From Streptomyces musisoli (lineage in GTDB: Bacteria; Actinomycetota; Actinomycetes; Streptomycetales; Streptomycetaceae): a DNA stretch of 64,000 bases. Under the pieces are notes generated by a model. It was not told the DNA's origin. It made no database searches and saw only the letters and a list, made by a program, of their open reading frames with translations. The DNA lies in contig NZ_JAERRH010000020.1 in the NCBI RefSeq assembly GCF_016741855.1, positions 1 to 64,000 on the forward strand, in the 5' to 3' direction. The position numbers were made by a program, and so were the translations under genes. Below are positions 56,239 to 63,378 of the stretch, piece by piece; within the stretch, counting starts at the first letter, position 1, and each line of letters opens with the position of its first letter.

Positions 56239-57116
56239 TAGGAGAGTGTCAGGTCCGTCGTGATGGTTTCCCAGAGGGCGTCGAACCACTTCTGCGACTG
56301 CTCCACGAACGCCGCGTCCCGCTGCCCGGCCCGTCTCGCGAAGGAGAAGAGCAGGGATTCGGAGCCGAGGGTGTCGTACATCTCCAGCGTTCCGCTCTCG
56401 GTGGGCTCCGCGCGGCGCGTGACCATGTAGTACGCGTACAGCGCCTCCGACCCGTTCAGCAGGTACAGCTTCGCCGGAGGGGTGAAGGGCAGGGCCCGGA
56501 AGGTGACGTGGACGTCGATGTCGTGGGTGCCGCGCAGGGCCTGGAGGTTGTACTGGAGCACCTGGCCCTGGGCGTTGCGCATCGCCAGCCAGCGCTGGTG
56601 GACGGCGTCGTCGTCACCCGCGGCGTCGACCGAGACCGGGAAGGCGAGGTTGATGTCCCGGGACGGCAGCAGGATCCGGGCGTCGATCCGCTCGGGCCTG
56701 ATGCGCCCCTCGTGGATCAGGCGCAGCGGCTCGCCGAGGGCGGGGATCAGGCTCTGCGCCGTCAGGCAGACGGCGTCGATCCGCACGTGGGACGCGGAGA
56801 AGGCCTCGGTCAGCCGGGGGGCGAGGGCGACCATGGTCGGCTGCGGCTCGTCGCGCGCGGGGGCCGGACCGGCGACCCGGGGCGGGCTGCCCTTGCTGAC
56901 ATTGCTGAGCAGGCCGTCCTCCTGAAGCGCCCGCAGCGCCTGGCGTACGGCACCCCGCTCCACACCGAACTCCTCGGCCAGCTCGGCCTGGGTGGGCAGG
57001 CGCTCGCCGGCCCGGAGGACGCCGGTGCGGATGCGTTCGCGCAGGGTGTCGGCGATCACCTGGGGCGCGGGCCTTCTGCTTCCGTTCACTGCCACGTTCT
57101 CCTGGGTCACGGCCAA
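56238..57116 (-). CDS. GntR-type winged-helix regulator 1 with an unusual effector domain
   Basis: A 292-aa regulator. N-terminal GntR wHTH (about 18-85; QVIADTLRERIRTGVLRAGERLPTQAELAEEFGVERGAVRQALRALQEDGLLSNVSKGSPP). The ~200-residue C-terminal domain is not FadR- or HutC-like by eye. It has HVRIDAVCLT, LLPSRDINLAFPVSV, VTFRALPFTPPAKLYLLNGSEALYAYY and DAAFVEQSQKWFDALWETI, shared with the second GntR in this locus. These segments are reminiscent of the phospholipase D fold without the HKD His. First gene of gntR-HAD. It has AAGTTG-type half-sites upstream. Confidence 0.85.
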   Translation of the reverse strand: MAVTQENVAVNGSRRPAPQVIADTLRERIRTGVLRAGERLPTQAELAEEFGVERGAVRQALRALQEDGLLSNVSKGSPPRVAGPAPARDEPQPTMVALAPRLTEAFSASHVRIDAVCLTAQSLIPALGEPLRLIHEGRIRPERIDARILLPSRDINLAFPVSVDAAGDDDAVHQRWLAMRNAQGQVLQYNLQALRGTHDIDVHVTFRALPFTPPAKLYLLNGSEALYAYYMVTRRAEPTESGTLEMYDTLGSESLLFSFARRAGQRDAAFVEQSQKWFDALWETITTDLTLS

Positions 57117-57118
57117 AA

Positions 57119-57226
57119 GCTACAACCGCCATCCATCTTCCGGGAGTTGTAGCGAAGTTGTTTGTAATCATCGGCCAAGTGGGGACAACTTAAACAGAGT
57201 TGGTCGCCAACTTGGTCGAGTTGGCA
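57119..57226. promoter_or_regulatory. GntR operator region, shared 16-bp core at 57198-57213
   Basis: The core AGTTGGTCGCCAACTT is identical to that upstream of the second locus. Around it are an IR GCTACAAC...GTTGTAGC (57119-57126, 57146-57153), half-sites AAGTTGT (57155) and ACAACTT (57185), and GAGTTGGC (57219). It lies between the divergent gntR1 and the small membrane protein gene. Confidence 0.82.
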
Positions 57227-57246
57227 CTCCAAAAGGGGGAACGTCC

Positions 57247-57435
57247 ATGCCTGTCCTCGCGCTCCTCTCCGCCCTGTTCGTCGTCGGCTTCGAACAGCTC
57301 GTCCAGTGGAGGTTCGGTGCCACCGGCATCGTCGGCCTGCTGCTGCTCACCGTCGGCGTCAAGGCCAAGAGCCCGGCCGTCAGCTCCGCCGGCGCGGTCC
57401 TGCTCGCGGTGCTCCTGGCCGGGCCCGCGCTATAG
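57247..57435 (+). CDS. Small membrane protein (62 aa)
   Basis: A short gene starting at ATG after AAAAGGGGGAACGTCC, giving MPVLALLSALFVVGFEQLVQWRFGATGIVGLLLLTVGVKAKSPAVSSAGAVLLAVLLAGPAL. Two to three hydrophobic helices, no signal or motif. It follows the 16-bp GntR operator by 34 nt and converges with gntR2, overlapping its stop by 6 nt. Probably a target of the GntR pair, function unknown. Confidence 0.7.
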   Translation: MPVLALLSALFVVGFEQLVQWRFGATGIVGLLLLTVGVKAKSPAVSSAGAVLLAVLLAGPAL

Positions 57436-58338
57436 CGTCAGCACCAGCTCCGAACTGATCGTCTCCCACAGCGCGTCGAACCACAGGCGCGACTGCTCCA
57501 CGAACGCCGCGTCCCGCTCCCCGGCCCGCCGCTCGAAGGCGAACAGCATGGAGCGGGTGCCGTCGGCGTCGTACAGCTCCACGTGCTCGTGCTCGATCTC
57601 CCGCTCACGGCGCCCCAGCGTGTAGTACGCGAACAGCGCCTCCGCGCCGTTGACCAGGTACAGCTTCACCGGCGGGGTGAACGGCAGGGCCCGGAAGGAG
57701 ACCCGCACGTCGATGCCGTGCGTGGTGCACAGCGCCAGCAGGTTCTGCCGCAGCACCATGCCCTGGGCGTTGCGCTGGGCCAGCCACCGCCGGTGCAGCA
57801 GTCCGCCGTCGGCGGCGTCGACCGGTGCCGGGAAGGCGAGGTCGATGTCCCGGCTGGGCAACAGCAGCCGGACGTCGATCTTGGCCGGTTTCAGCCGTCC
57901 CGCGTGGATCTGTCGCAGCGGCTCGCCGATCGCCAGCGTGAGCGAGACCGACGTCAGACAGAGCGCGTCTATGCGCACGTGCGGGACGGCGAAGGCGGCG
58001 GCGATGCGCGGGGCGAGACCCACCATGGTGGGCTCCGGCGGCGCCCCGGGCCCGGCCGGGGGCCGCACCGCCCCCGGCACAGCCGCCACGGTGGCGGGGC
58101 TGCCCTTGGACACGTTGGTGAGCAGCCGCTCCGACTGGAGGATGCGCAACGCCTGCCGCACGGCACCCCGTTCCACGCCGAACTCGTCGGCCAGCCTGGC
58201 CTGCGTGGGCATGCGCTCACCCGGCCGCAGCACCCCGGACCTGATCCGGCTGCGCAGTTCGTCGGCGATCTCGCGGTGGGACGAACGGGGCCGCTGCGAC
58301 TTCGTCCGTCCACTGGCGGAGACGTGCTCCGGGTCCAC
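57430..58338 (-). CDS. GntR-type winged-helix regulator 2 (paralogue of regulator 1)
   Basis: A 302-aa paralogue: wHTH REIADELRSRIRSGVLRPGERMPTQARLADEFGVERGAVRQALRILQSERLLTNVSKGSP and the same C-terminal domain (HVRIDALCLTSVSLTLAIGEPLRQIH, LLPSRDIDLAFPAPVDA, VSFRALPFTPPVKLYLVNGAEALFAYY, DAAFVEQSRLWFDALWETI). The start is GTG. Upstream half-sites CAACTTctcgCCAACTT (58351-58367) and the 17-bp palindrome at 58424 suggest autoregulation. The two proteins probably recognise the same operator. Confidence 0.87.
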   Translation of the reverse strand: MDPEHVSASGRTKSQRPRSSHREIADELRSRIRSGVLRPGERMPTQARLADEFGVERGAVRQALRILQSERLLTNVSKGSPATVAAVPGAVRPPAGPGAPPEPTMVGLAPRIAAAFAVPHVRIDALCLTSVSLTLAIGEPLRQIHAGRLKPAKIDVRLLLPSRDIDLAFPAPVDAADGGLLHRRWLAQRNAQGMVLRQNLLALCTTHGIDVRVSFRALPFTPPVKLYLVNGAEALFAYYTLGRREREIEHEHVELYDADGTRSMLFAFERRAGERDAAFVEQSRLWFDALWETISSELVLTL

Positions 58339-58423
58339 GAACGAACCCTACAACTTCTCGCCAACTTACGGCAGTTCACCGACGGCTGGTTATGAGTCGC
58401 GTCCCGCGGAGATAAGTACAGTG

Positions 58424-58440
58424 AAGTTGGTCGCCAACTT
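58424..58440. promoter_or_regulatory. Perfect 17-bp GntR operator
   Basis: AAGTTGG-tcg-CCAACTT, the same core as at 57198-57213. It lies 86 nt upstream of gntR2 and 8 nt before an ATG on the plus strand. Confidence 0.85.
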
Positions 58441-58447
58441 GAGAAAC

Positions 58448-58570
58448 ATGGTCAAACTTTCCAGTGGTTGGCCGACCGGGCTCCCTCCCGGAGGGGAGCC
58501 GGGAGTCCGGGCAGGAGACGGCCGCCGGAGCGCACAGTCACAACTGAACATCCCGCACAGCCACAACTGA
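58448..58570 (+). CDS. Possible small peptide (40 aa) after the GntR operator
   Basis: ATG lies 8 nt after the 17-bp palindrome. The frame reads MVKLSSGWPTGLPPGGEPGVR...LNIPHSHN before a stop. The ribosome binding site is weak (TTGAGAAAC), and the codon pattern is unremarkable, so it could be leaderless or spurious. A hairpin (GGCTCC...GGAGCC, 58477-58498) lies in it. Confidence 0.3.
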   Translation: MVKLSSGWPTGLPPGGEPGVRAGDGRRSAQSQLNIPHSHN

Positions 58571-58763
58571 ACACCGAAAGCTGCACAGCGACAGCTGCAC
58601 AGCCACAGCGCACAGCCACAACTGAACAGCTCGCTACGGATGAACAGCACGCAGCACCACCCGGCGCGACCGGTGCAGCCGGCACGTGTCGGCGCGTGGC
58701 CGGCAGAAAGGAAACAGCTCAGGACAGGGCGTCGGCCTTCATCGGGCGGCGCCCTCTCGTCCG
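58571..58763. other. Gap with CACAGCCACAACTGAACA repeats
   Basis: No gene. A-rich direct repeats of CACAGCCACA and CAACTGAACA are visible between about 58540 and 58640. The remainder shows nothing recognised. Confidence 0.6.
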
Positions 58764-59357
58764 TCAGGTCAGCAGATCGTCCACCTGCGCCTCGCCCACC
58801 CGGTACCGGCGCGCGATCTCCCCGCTGCAGTCGTCGGCCGTACGCTGCAACCGCTGCCGGCGCCGCGAGACCTCCTGCTCGTAACGCACCAACCGGCCCA
58901 TCGCAGCGCTCAGTTCGAGGTCCGTCCGGGCCGTCAGGTCGGACAGCTCGACCTCGGCCAGCATCTCGGCGGCCAGCTGCCGGTACTCCTCGTTGTGCGG
59001 GGTGCCGAGCGTGACATGGCGGGCCGAGGAGCGCTGCCGGGCCGGGGCGTCCTGGAGGATCTCCGGGAGGCGGTCGACCACGGACCCGTCCGCCGGCGCC
59101 GGCACGGCCGTCCGGCCGCGCCAGCCCAGTTCCGCGCGCAGGATGTCGATGCGGCCCTGGAGCAGCCTCCGTACATAGCTGAGGTCCGCCTCGTCACGCT
59201 GGGCGTCGCGGCGCAGGGCACGCAGCTCGGGCAGGCTCAGCCGGGCCAGGTCGTGCTCGGGAGGCTCGGCGGGCAGCGTCGGGCCCGCGGTGCCGTCGGC
59301 GCGCTGCGCGGGCGGCCGGTGCGTCCCCAGCCGCCCACTGGTACTCGGTGTGCTCAT
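58764..59357 (-). CDS. rsiG: RsiG, c-di-GMP-dependent anti-sigma factor of WhiG
   Basis: A 197-aa helical protein with two copies of the c-di-GMP-binding signature E(X)3S(X)2R(X)3Q(X)3D: Glu56-Ser60-Arg63-Gln67-Asp71 in EADLSYVRRLLQGRID, and Glu160-Ser164-Arg167-Gln171-Asp175 in EQEVSRRRQRLQRTAD. This is diagnostic of RsiG, which with c-di-GMP sequesters the sporulation sigma factor WhiG. The N-terminal ~35 residues are disordered. Start ATG giving MSTPSTSG. Monocistronic. Confidence 0.93.
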   Translation of the reverse strand: MSTPSTSGRLGTHRPPAQRADGTAGPTLPAEPPEHDLARLSLPELRALRRDAQRDEADLSYVRRLLQGRIDILRAELGWRGRTAVPAPADGSVVDRLPEILQDAPARQRSSARHVTLGTPHNEEYRQLAAEMLAEVELSDLTARTDLELSAAMGRLVRYEQEVSRRRQRLQRTADDCSGEIARRYRVGEAQVDDLLT

Positions 59358-59515
59358 CTGCTGTGACCGTCCCCTCGCCCGGCGTGTGGAAGCATGGTGC
59401 CACCCCAACCGACCGCAATGTGACCGAGTCCCCCCGAACGGCCCTAGATGGGGGGTAACAGATCCATATTGGGCCCCCCGTGGGCGGGCGCGGAGCACCG
59501 GGCATGATGGTCCGC

Positions 59516-59941
59516 ATGCGTGCGGTGGTGCAGAGGGTGGACGGCGCGAGCGTCGTCGTGGACGGCGAGACGGTGGGCGCGATCGAGGGCGAGGGGCTGT
59601 GCGTCCTCGTCGGGGTGACCCACGAGGACACCAAGGAGAAGGCGGCCCAGCTGGCCCGCAAGCTGTGGTCGGTCCGCATGCTGCACGACGAGAAGTCGTG
59701 CAGCGACATCGCCGCCCCGCTCCTGGTGATCAGCCAGTTCACGCTCTACGGCGACGCCCGCAAGGGCCGCCGTCCGACCTGGAACGCGGCGGCCCCCGGG
59801 GACGTCGCCGAGCCGCTCGTGGACGAGGTGGTGGCGCAGCTGCGCGCCCTCGGCGCGACGGTGGCGACGGGCCGGTTCGGCGCGCAGATGAGGGTGTCGC
59901 TGACGAACGACGGCCCGTTCACGGTGCTGCTGGAGATCTAG
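59516..59941 (+). CDS. dtd: D-aminoacyl-tRNA deacylase
   Basis: A 141-aa enzyme that removes D-amino acids from tRNA. N-terminal MRAVVQRVDGASVVVDGETVGAI, catalytic motif SQFTLYGDARKGRRPTW and the NDGPFTVLLEI C-terminus (family NxGPxT). The start ATG of MRAVVQRV was chosen; upstream in-frame codons are not supported by a ribosome binding site. Tandem repeats of about 33 bp follow the stop. Confidence 0.94.
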   Translation: MRAVVQRVDGASVVVDGETVGAIEGEGLCVLVGVTHEDTKEKAAQLARKLWSVRMLHDEKSCSDIAAPLLVISQFTLYGDARKGRRPTWNAAAPGDVAEPLVDEVVAQLRALGATVATGRFGAQMRVSLTNDGPFTVLLEI

Positions 59942-60070
59942 CGAGCCACGAGCGGGTCGGGCCCACCGGTCGCGGGTGGCGAGCGGGGCGGGCCCACCGG
60001 TCACGCGGGGCACGAGCGGACGGATCCTCCGGCCGCGCGGGCCGCGAGCGGGACGGGGCCGGCGGACCCG
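59941..60070. repeat. About 33-bp degenerate repeat after dtd
   Basis: Four units with (C)ACGAGCGGG(T/A)(C/G)GG and CCCACCGGTCnCG cores, ending before the ygfZ stop. Confidence 0.7.
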
Positions 60071-60092
60071 TCCCGGCAGGGCGCGCCCGACG

Positions 60093-61058
60093 CTACGGCT
60101 CGACCACGACCTCCTGCGCGGCCGCCGTCTGTCCGGCCAGGAGCCTGGCGTCCACCGGCACGTTCCGCTTGACCAGCGCCAGGGCCACCGGGCCCAGTTC
60201 GTGATGGCGGGCCGACGTCGTCACGAAACCGATCTTGCGGCCTTCCGGGCCCTCGTCCGCGACCCGGATCTCCGTGCCCGGCACCGGCAGATGGACCTCG
60301 CTGCCGTCGAGGTGGAGGAAGACCAGGCGGCGCGGCGGCTTGCCCAGGTTCTGGACGCGGGCAACCGTCTCCTGACCCCGGTAGCAGCCCTTCTGGAGGT
60401 GCACGGCGGTGCCGATCCAGCCCAGCTCGTGCGGGATGGTCCGGTGGTCGGTCTCGAAGCCGAGGCGGGGGCGGTGGTGCTCCACGCGCAGCGCCTCGTG
60501 GGCGAGGAGTCCGGCCGCGGGGCCGTGCGTCGCGGCGAAGGACTCCAGAGCGTCGCGCGGCAGGAACAGGTCGCGGCCGTACGCCGTCTCGCGCACGACG
60601 ACACCCTCCGGCACCTCGGCGATGGACCCGGCGGGCAGGTGGACGACCGCGTAACCGTCGGTCCGGTCGGCGACCTCCACCCGGTAGAAGAACTTCATCG
60701 ATTCCAGGTACGCGATCAGCGCGTCCTGGGTGCCGGGCTCCACGTGCGCCCAGACGGTCGTACCGTCGTCCACCAGATACAGCGCGTGCTCGATGTGCCC
60801 GTGCGCGGAGAGGATCAGGGCCTCGGCGGCCTCACCCACGGGCAGTTCGCTGACGTGCTGGGTGAGCAGCAGGTGCAGCCAGCTCAGCCGGTCCTCGCCG
60901 GTGACGGTGACGACACCGCGGTGCGAGAGGTCGACGAAGCCGGTGCCGTCGGCGAGGGCACGCTGCTCGCGGAACAGGTCGCCGTAGTGGGCGGCGACAC
61001 CTTCGTCCACGCCCTCGGCGGGGACGGCGCCGGGCAGGGACAGCAGGGGGCTCTTCAT
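60093..61058 (-). CDS. ygfZ: YgfZ/GcvT-like folate-binding protein (Fe-S cluster maintenance)
   Basis: A 321-aa protein of the YgfZ/CAF17 group. The family signature KGCYRGQETVAR (about residues 218-229) includes the redox Cys. The GcvT-like folate-binding domain covers most of the protein. YgfZ supports assembly or repair of Fe-S enzymes. It is the last gene of the operon headed by the 32-aa peptide, and starts 9 nt after nur. Confidence 0.92.
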   Translation of the reverse strand: MKSPLLSLPGAVPAEGVDEGVAAHYGDLFREQRALADGTGFVDLSHRGVVTVTGEDRLSWLHLLLTQHVSELPVGEAAEALILSAHGHIEHALYLVDDGTTVWAHVEPGTQDALIAYLESMKFFYRVEVADRTDGYAVVHLPAGSIAEVPEGVVVRETAYGRDLFLPRDALESFAATHGPAAGLLAHEALRVEHHRPRLGFETDHRTIPHELGWIGTAVHLQKGCYRGQETVARVQNLGKPPRRLVFLHLDGSEVHLPVPGTEIRVADEGPEGRKIGFVTTSARHHELGPVALALVKRNVPVDARLLAGQTAAAQEVVVEP

Positions 61059-61067
61059 ACGGCAAGC

Positions 61068-61505
61068 CTACGACGTGGTATTTGAACTCTTCAGGGAGCA
61101 GTCCCGGCACCGGCCGAAGATCGCGAAGTGCTTCATGTCGGTGTCGAACCCGAACTGCTGCCGCAGCTTGGCCGTGAACTCCTCGGCCACCTCCACGTCC
61201 GCCTCGATGACGTCCTCGCAGTCCCGGCAGACCAGGTGCAGGTGGTGGTGGCGGTCGGCGAGGTGGTAGGTGGGCGCGCCGTGCCCGAGGTGGGCGTGGC
61301 TGACCAGGCCCAGTTCCTCCAGCAGTTCGAGCGTCCGGTAGACGGTGGAAATGTTGACCCCCGACGCCGTCTTCCTCACTTCCACGAGGATGTCGTCGGG
61401 GGTGGCGTGTTCAAGGGTGTCGACGGCTTCGAGGACAAGCTGCCGCTGCGGCGTCAGCCGGTAGCCGCGCTGCCTGAGGTCGCTCTTCCAGTCGGTGCTC
61501 ACCAC
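61068..61505 (-). CDS. nur: Nur, nickel-responsive Fur-family repressor
   Basis: A 145-aa regulator nearly identical in memory to S. coelicolor Nur (SCO4179). N-terminal HTH DLRQRGYRLTPQRQLVLEAVDTLEHATPDDI, dimerisation domain with the metal ligands: His33, His86, His88, His90 (M-site), His70, His72, His126 (nickel-site), and four Cys in the pairs Cys93-Cys96 and Cys133-Cys136. All residues are present. It represses nickel-uptake genes and sodF/sodN by nickel status. Its neighbours are a nitrobindin-like protein and YgfZ, in one operon. The gene pairs functionally with the SCO4226-type protein at 23.8 kb only by metal. Confidence 0.95.
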   Translation of the reverse strand: MVSTDWKSDLRQRGYRLTPQRQLVLEAVDTLEHATPDDILVEVRKTASGVNISTVYRTLELLEELGLVSHAHLGHGAPTYHLADRHHHLHLVCRDCEDVIEADVEVAEEFTAKLRQQFGFDTDMKHFAIFGRCRDCSLKSSNTTS

Positions 61506-61521
61506 ACCGACGAGTCTAGGA

Positions 61522-62097
61522 CTACTTGAAGAAGGCGATGCCGTCGTCCGGCATGTCGTCCGGCAGGGCCTTGGCCCAGCGCTCGACGTCCTCGGGGGTG
61601 ACGACCTTCTTCAGCTGGGCCGACATGTAGGGACGCAGCGGGACCTCGGGGGTCTGCTTCTCGCCGACCCACATCAGGTCGCTCTTCACGTAGCCGTACA
61701 GCCGCTTGCCGCCGCTGTAGGGCTGCGAGCCGGCGGTGCGGGCGACGGCGTCCGTCACCAGGTCGATCTGCGGCTTCTTGTCGGCCATCTCGCCGTACCA
61801 GATCTCGATGACACCGTCGTCGCGGGTCATCGTGACCTCGACCTTGCGGTCGGCGTCGATCCGCCAGAAGCCGTACTCCGACTCCAGCGGGCGCACCTTG
61901 TCGCCGTTCTCGTCCAGCACCCAGGTGCGGGAGTGGTACTCCAGGAAGTCCCGGCCGTCGTGGCTGAAGGTGACCTCCTGCCCGAAGTTGCACTTCTCCG
62001 AGCCGGGGAAGTCGTGCACGCCCGCGCCGGCCCAGTTGCCGAGCAGGAAGGCGAGGGGGACGAGGTCCTTGTGCAGGTCGGACGGGATCTCGATCAT
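61522..62097 (-). CDS. Nitrobindin-like/FABP-family protein (DUF1794)
   Basis: A 191-aa beta-barrel lipocalin-like protein: DLVPLAFLLGNWAGAGVHDFPGSEKCNFGQEVTFSHDGRDFLEYHSRTW is the THAP4/nitrobindin start, with YSGGKRLYGYVKSDLMWVGEK and the C-terminal PDDGIAFFK. Nitrobindins hold heme via a C-terminal His, but the actinobacterial member here lacks an obvious one, so ligand is uncertain. It lies 16 nt before nur and is preceded by a 32-aa peptide gene. Confidence 0.88.
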   Translation of the reverse strand: MIEIPSDLHKDLVPLAFLLGNWAGAGVHDFPGSEKCNFGQEVTFSHDGRDFLEYHSRTWVLDENGDKVRPLESEYGFWRIDADRKVEVTMTRDDGVIEIWYGEMADKKPQIDLVTDAVARTAGSQPYSGGKRLYGYVKSDLMWVGEKQTPEVPLRPYMSAQLKKVVTPEDVERWAKALPDDMPDDGIAFFK

Positions 62098-62122
62098 GAG
62101 CGGAAGCTTTCCTGGTTCGGGG

Positions 62123-62221
62123 TCAGCGCTGGCCCTGGTACAGCTTCTTCACGGTCAGACCGGCGAAGGCGAGCACGCCGACGCAGACCAGGACCAGCAG
62201 GGTTTCGAAGAAGATCTCCAC
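62123..62221 (-). CDS. 32-aa single-span membrane peptide
   Basis: A short gene missed by length filters: GTG start (62221) after CAAGGAGCACCC, giving a hydrophobic segment FFETLLVLVCVGVLAFAGLTV followed by KKLYQGQR. Single helix with a basic tail. The stop is 25 nt before the FABP gene, so it leads the peptide-FABP-nur-ygfZ operon. A strong ribosome binding site and G/C third positions support translation. Function unknown. Confidence 0.78.
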   Translation of the reverse strand: MEIFFETLLVLVCVGVLAFAGLTVKKLYQGQR

Positions 62222-62526
62222 GGGTGCTCCTTGAGCGAGGGTGGGCATACGACAGAGCCGCAGCCCAGCTTACGCGGCCTGGGCGGGGCTCTCCCTGCGA
62301 GGGCCGCTCAGGCGAGCGGCTCGGTCCGGAGGGTCGCGGCCGGCCGGAACGGCACGGCGTTCACACCGCCCTCGCGCCCGCGATGCGCCGCAGGCCGTAG
62401 TCGAAAAACTTCCTCGCCTCCAAGGTCTCCCCCCGTGGAATCGAGATCACGGCTCCCCGTCCGCGTCCTTTCCGGCAACTCATGGCATGTGCATGGACTT
62501 GAGGGGAAGCGGATTACCATTCGGCT
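62222..62526. other. Intergenic region between the peptide gene and DsrE gene
   Basis: Divergent promoter region. No additional gene, repeat or recognised operator seen; no ribosome binding site is clear for the DsrE start. Confidence 0.5.
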
Positions 62527-62889
62527 ATGGCGAAGAAGCTCGTGATCAAGGTGACGGCCGGGGCGGACGCCCCCGAGCGCTGTTCGCAGGCGTTCACGGT
62601 GGCCGCGGTGGCCGTGGCCAGCGGCGTCGAGGTCTCCCTGTGGCTGACCGGGGAGTCGTCGTGGTTCGCGCTGCCGGGGCGGGCCGCCGAGTTCGAACTG
62701 CCCCATGCCGCACCGCTGCCCGACCTGATCGAGTCCGTCCTGACCGCCGGGCGCATCACGCTGTGCACGCAGTGCGCCGCCCGCCGGGAGATCACGGAGA
62801 AGGACGTCCTCGAGGGCGTACGGATCGCGGGCGCGCAGGTCTTCGTACAGGAGGCCCTGGGAGACGAGACACAGGCGCTCGTCTACTGA
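62527..62889 (+). CDS. DsrE-family protein
   Basis: A 120-aa DsrE/TusD-like fold protein: MAKKLVIKVTAGADAPERCSQAFTVAAVAVASGVEVSLWLTGESSWFALPG, with two Cys in ITLCTQCAARREIT (about residues 79-82, CxxC) that may handle sulfur. Members transfer sulfur or have uncharacterised roles. It is single-gene, with a degenerate repeat (GGCACGCCCACCGAGGG-like) following the stop. Confidence 0.88.
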   Translation: MAKKLVIKVTAGADAPERCSQAFTVAAVAVASGVEVSLWLTGESSWFALPGRAAEFELPHAAPLPDLIESVLTAGRITLCTQCAARREITEKDVLEGVRIAGAQVFVQEALGDETQALVY

Positions 62890-62982
62890 GCACCTCCGGC
62901 ACGCCCACCGAGGGCCTGCGGCACGTCCGCCGAGGGTCTCCGGTTCGTCAGCGCCGTTCGTGCGCCGGACCCCGGGACGTCC

Positions 62983-63246
62983 TCACGGCCTCGGACGTTT
63001 CTTGCCGTCCAGCTCGTCCCACCACTCGTCCGACTGCGGATCGCCGGAGGGGTCGTCCCACCAGCGGTCCTCCGGGCCCCGCCGGTTGGCGACCATCGCG
63101 GCGACCGGCGGGATGACCATGGCCACGACGCACAGGCCCACGGCGGCGGGGACGGACCAGATGCGCACGACCGCCCAGGCCAGGACGAAGAGGCCGATAC
63201 ACGTCCCCATCATGGCGAAGTAGATGTGCCGTCGCCGGGCGTACAT
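62983..63246 (-). CDS. DUF3099 membrane protein
   Basis: An 87-aa protein with two membrane helices: IYFAMMGTCIGLFVLAWAVVRIW and AVGLCVVAMVIPPVAAMVAN, then an acidic, Trp-rich tail DRWWDDPSGDPQSDEWWDELD. Matches DUF3099. Start MYARRRH, as upstream codons overlap the promoter. Convergent with the DsrE gene. Confidence 0.85.
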   Translation of the reverse strand: MYARRRHIYFAMMGTCIGLFVLAWAVVRIWSVPAAVGLCVVAMVIPPVAAMVANRRGPEDRWWDDPSGDPQSDEWWDELDGKKRPRP

Positions 63247-63378
63247 GGTTCCAGAGTAGGGCCGGCGGCCCCTGTCACAACTGATCCACAATTTCCGTCC
63301 GGCCGGGCGCCGCAGAGTTACCGTGGCGTATCCGTTCCGGACTCCTGAAATCCGTCACCGACCCGGGGGAACCACCAC

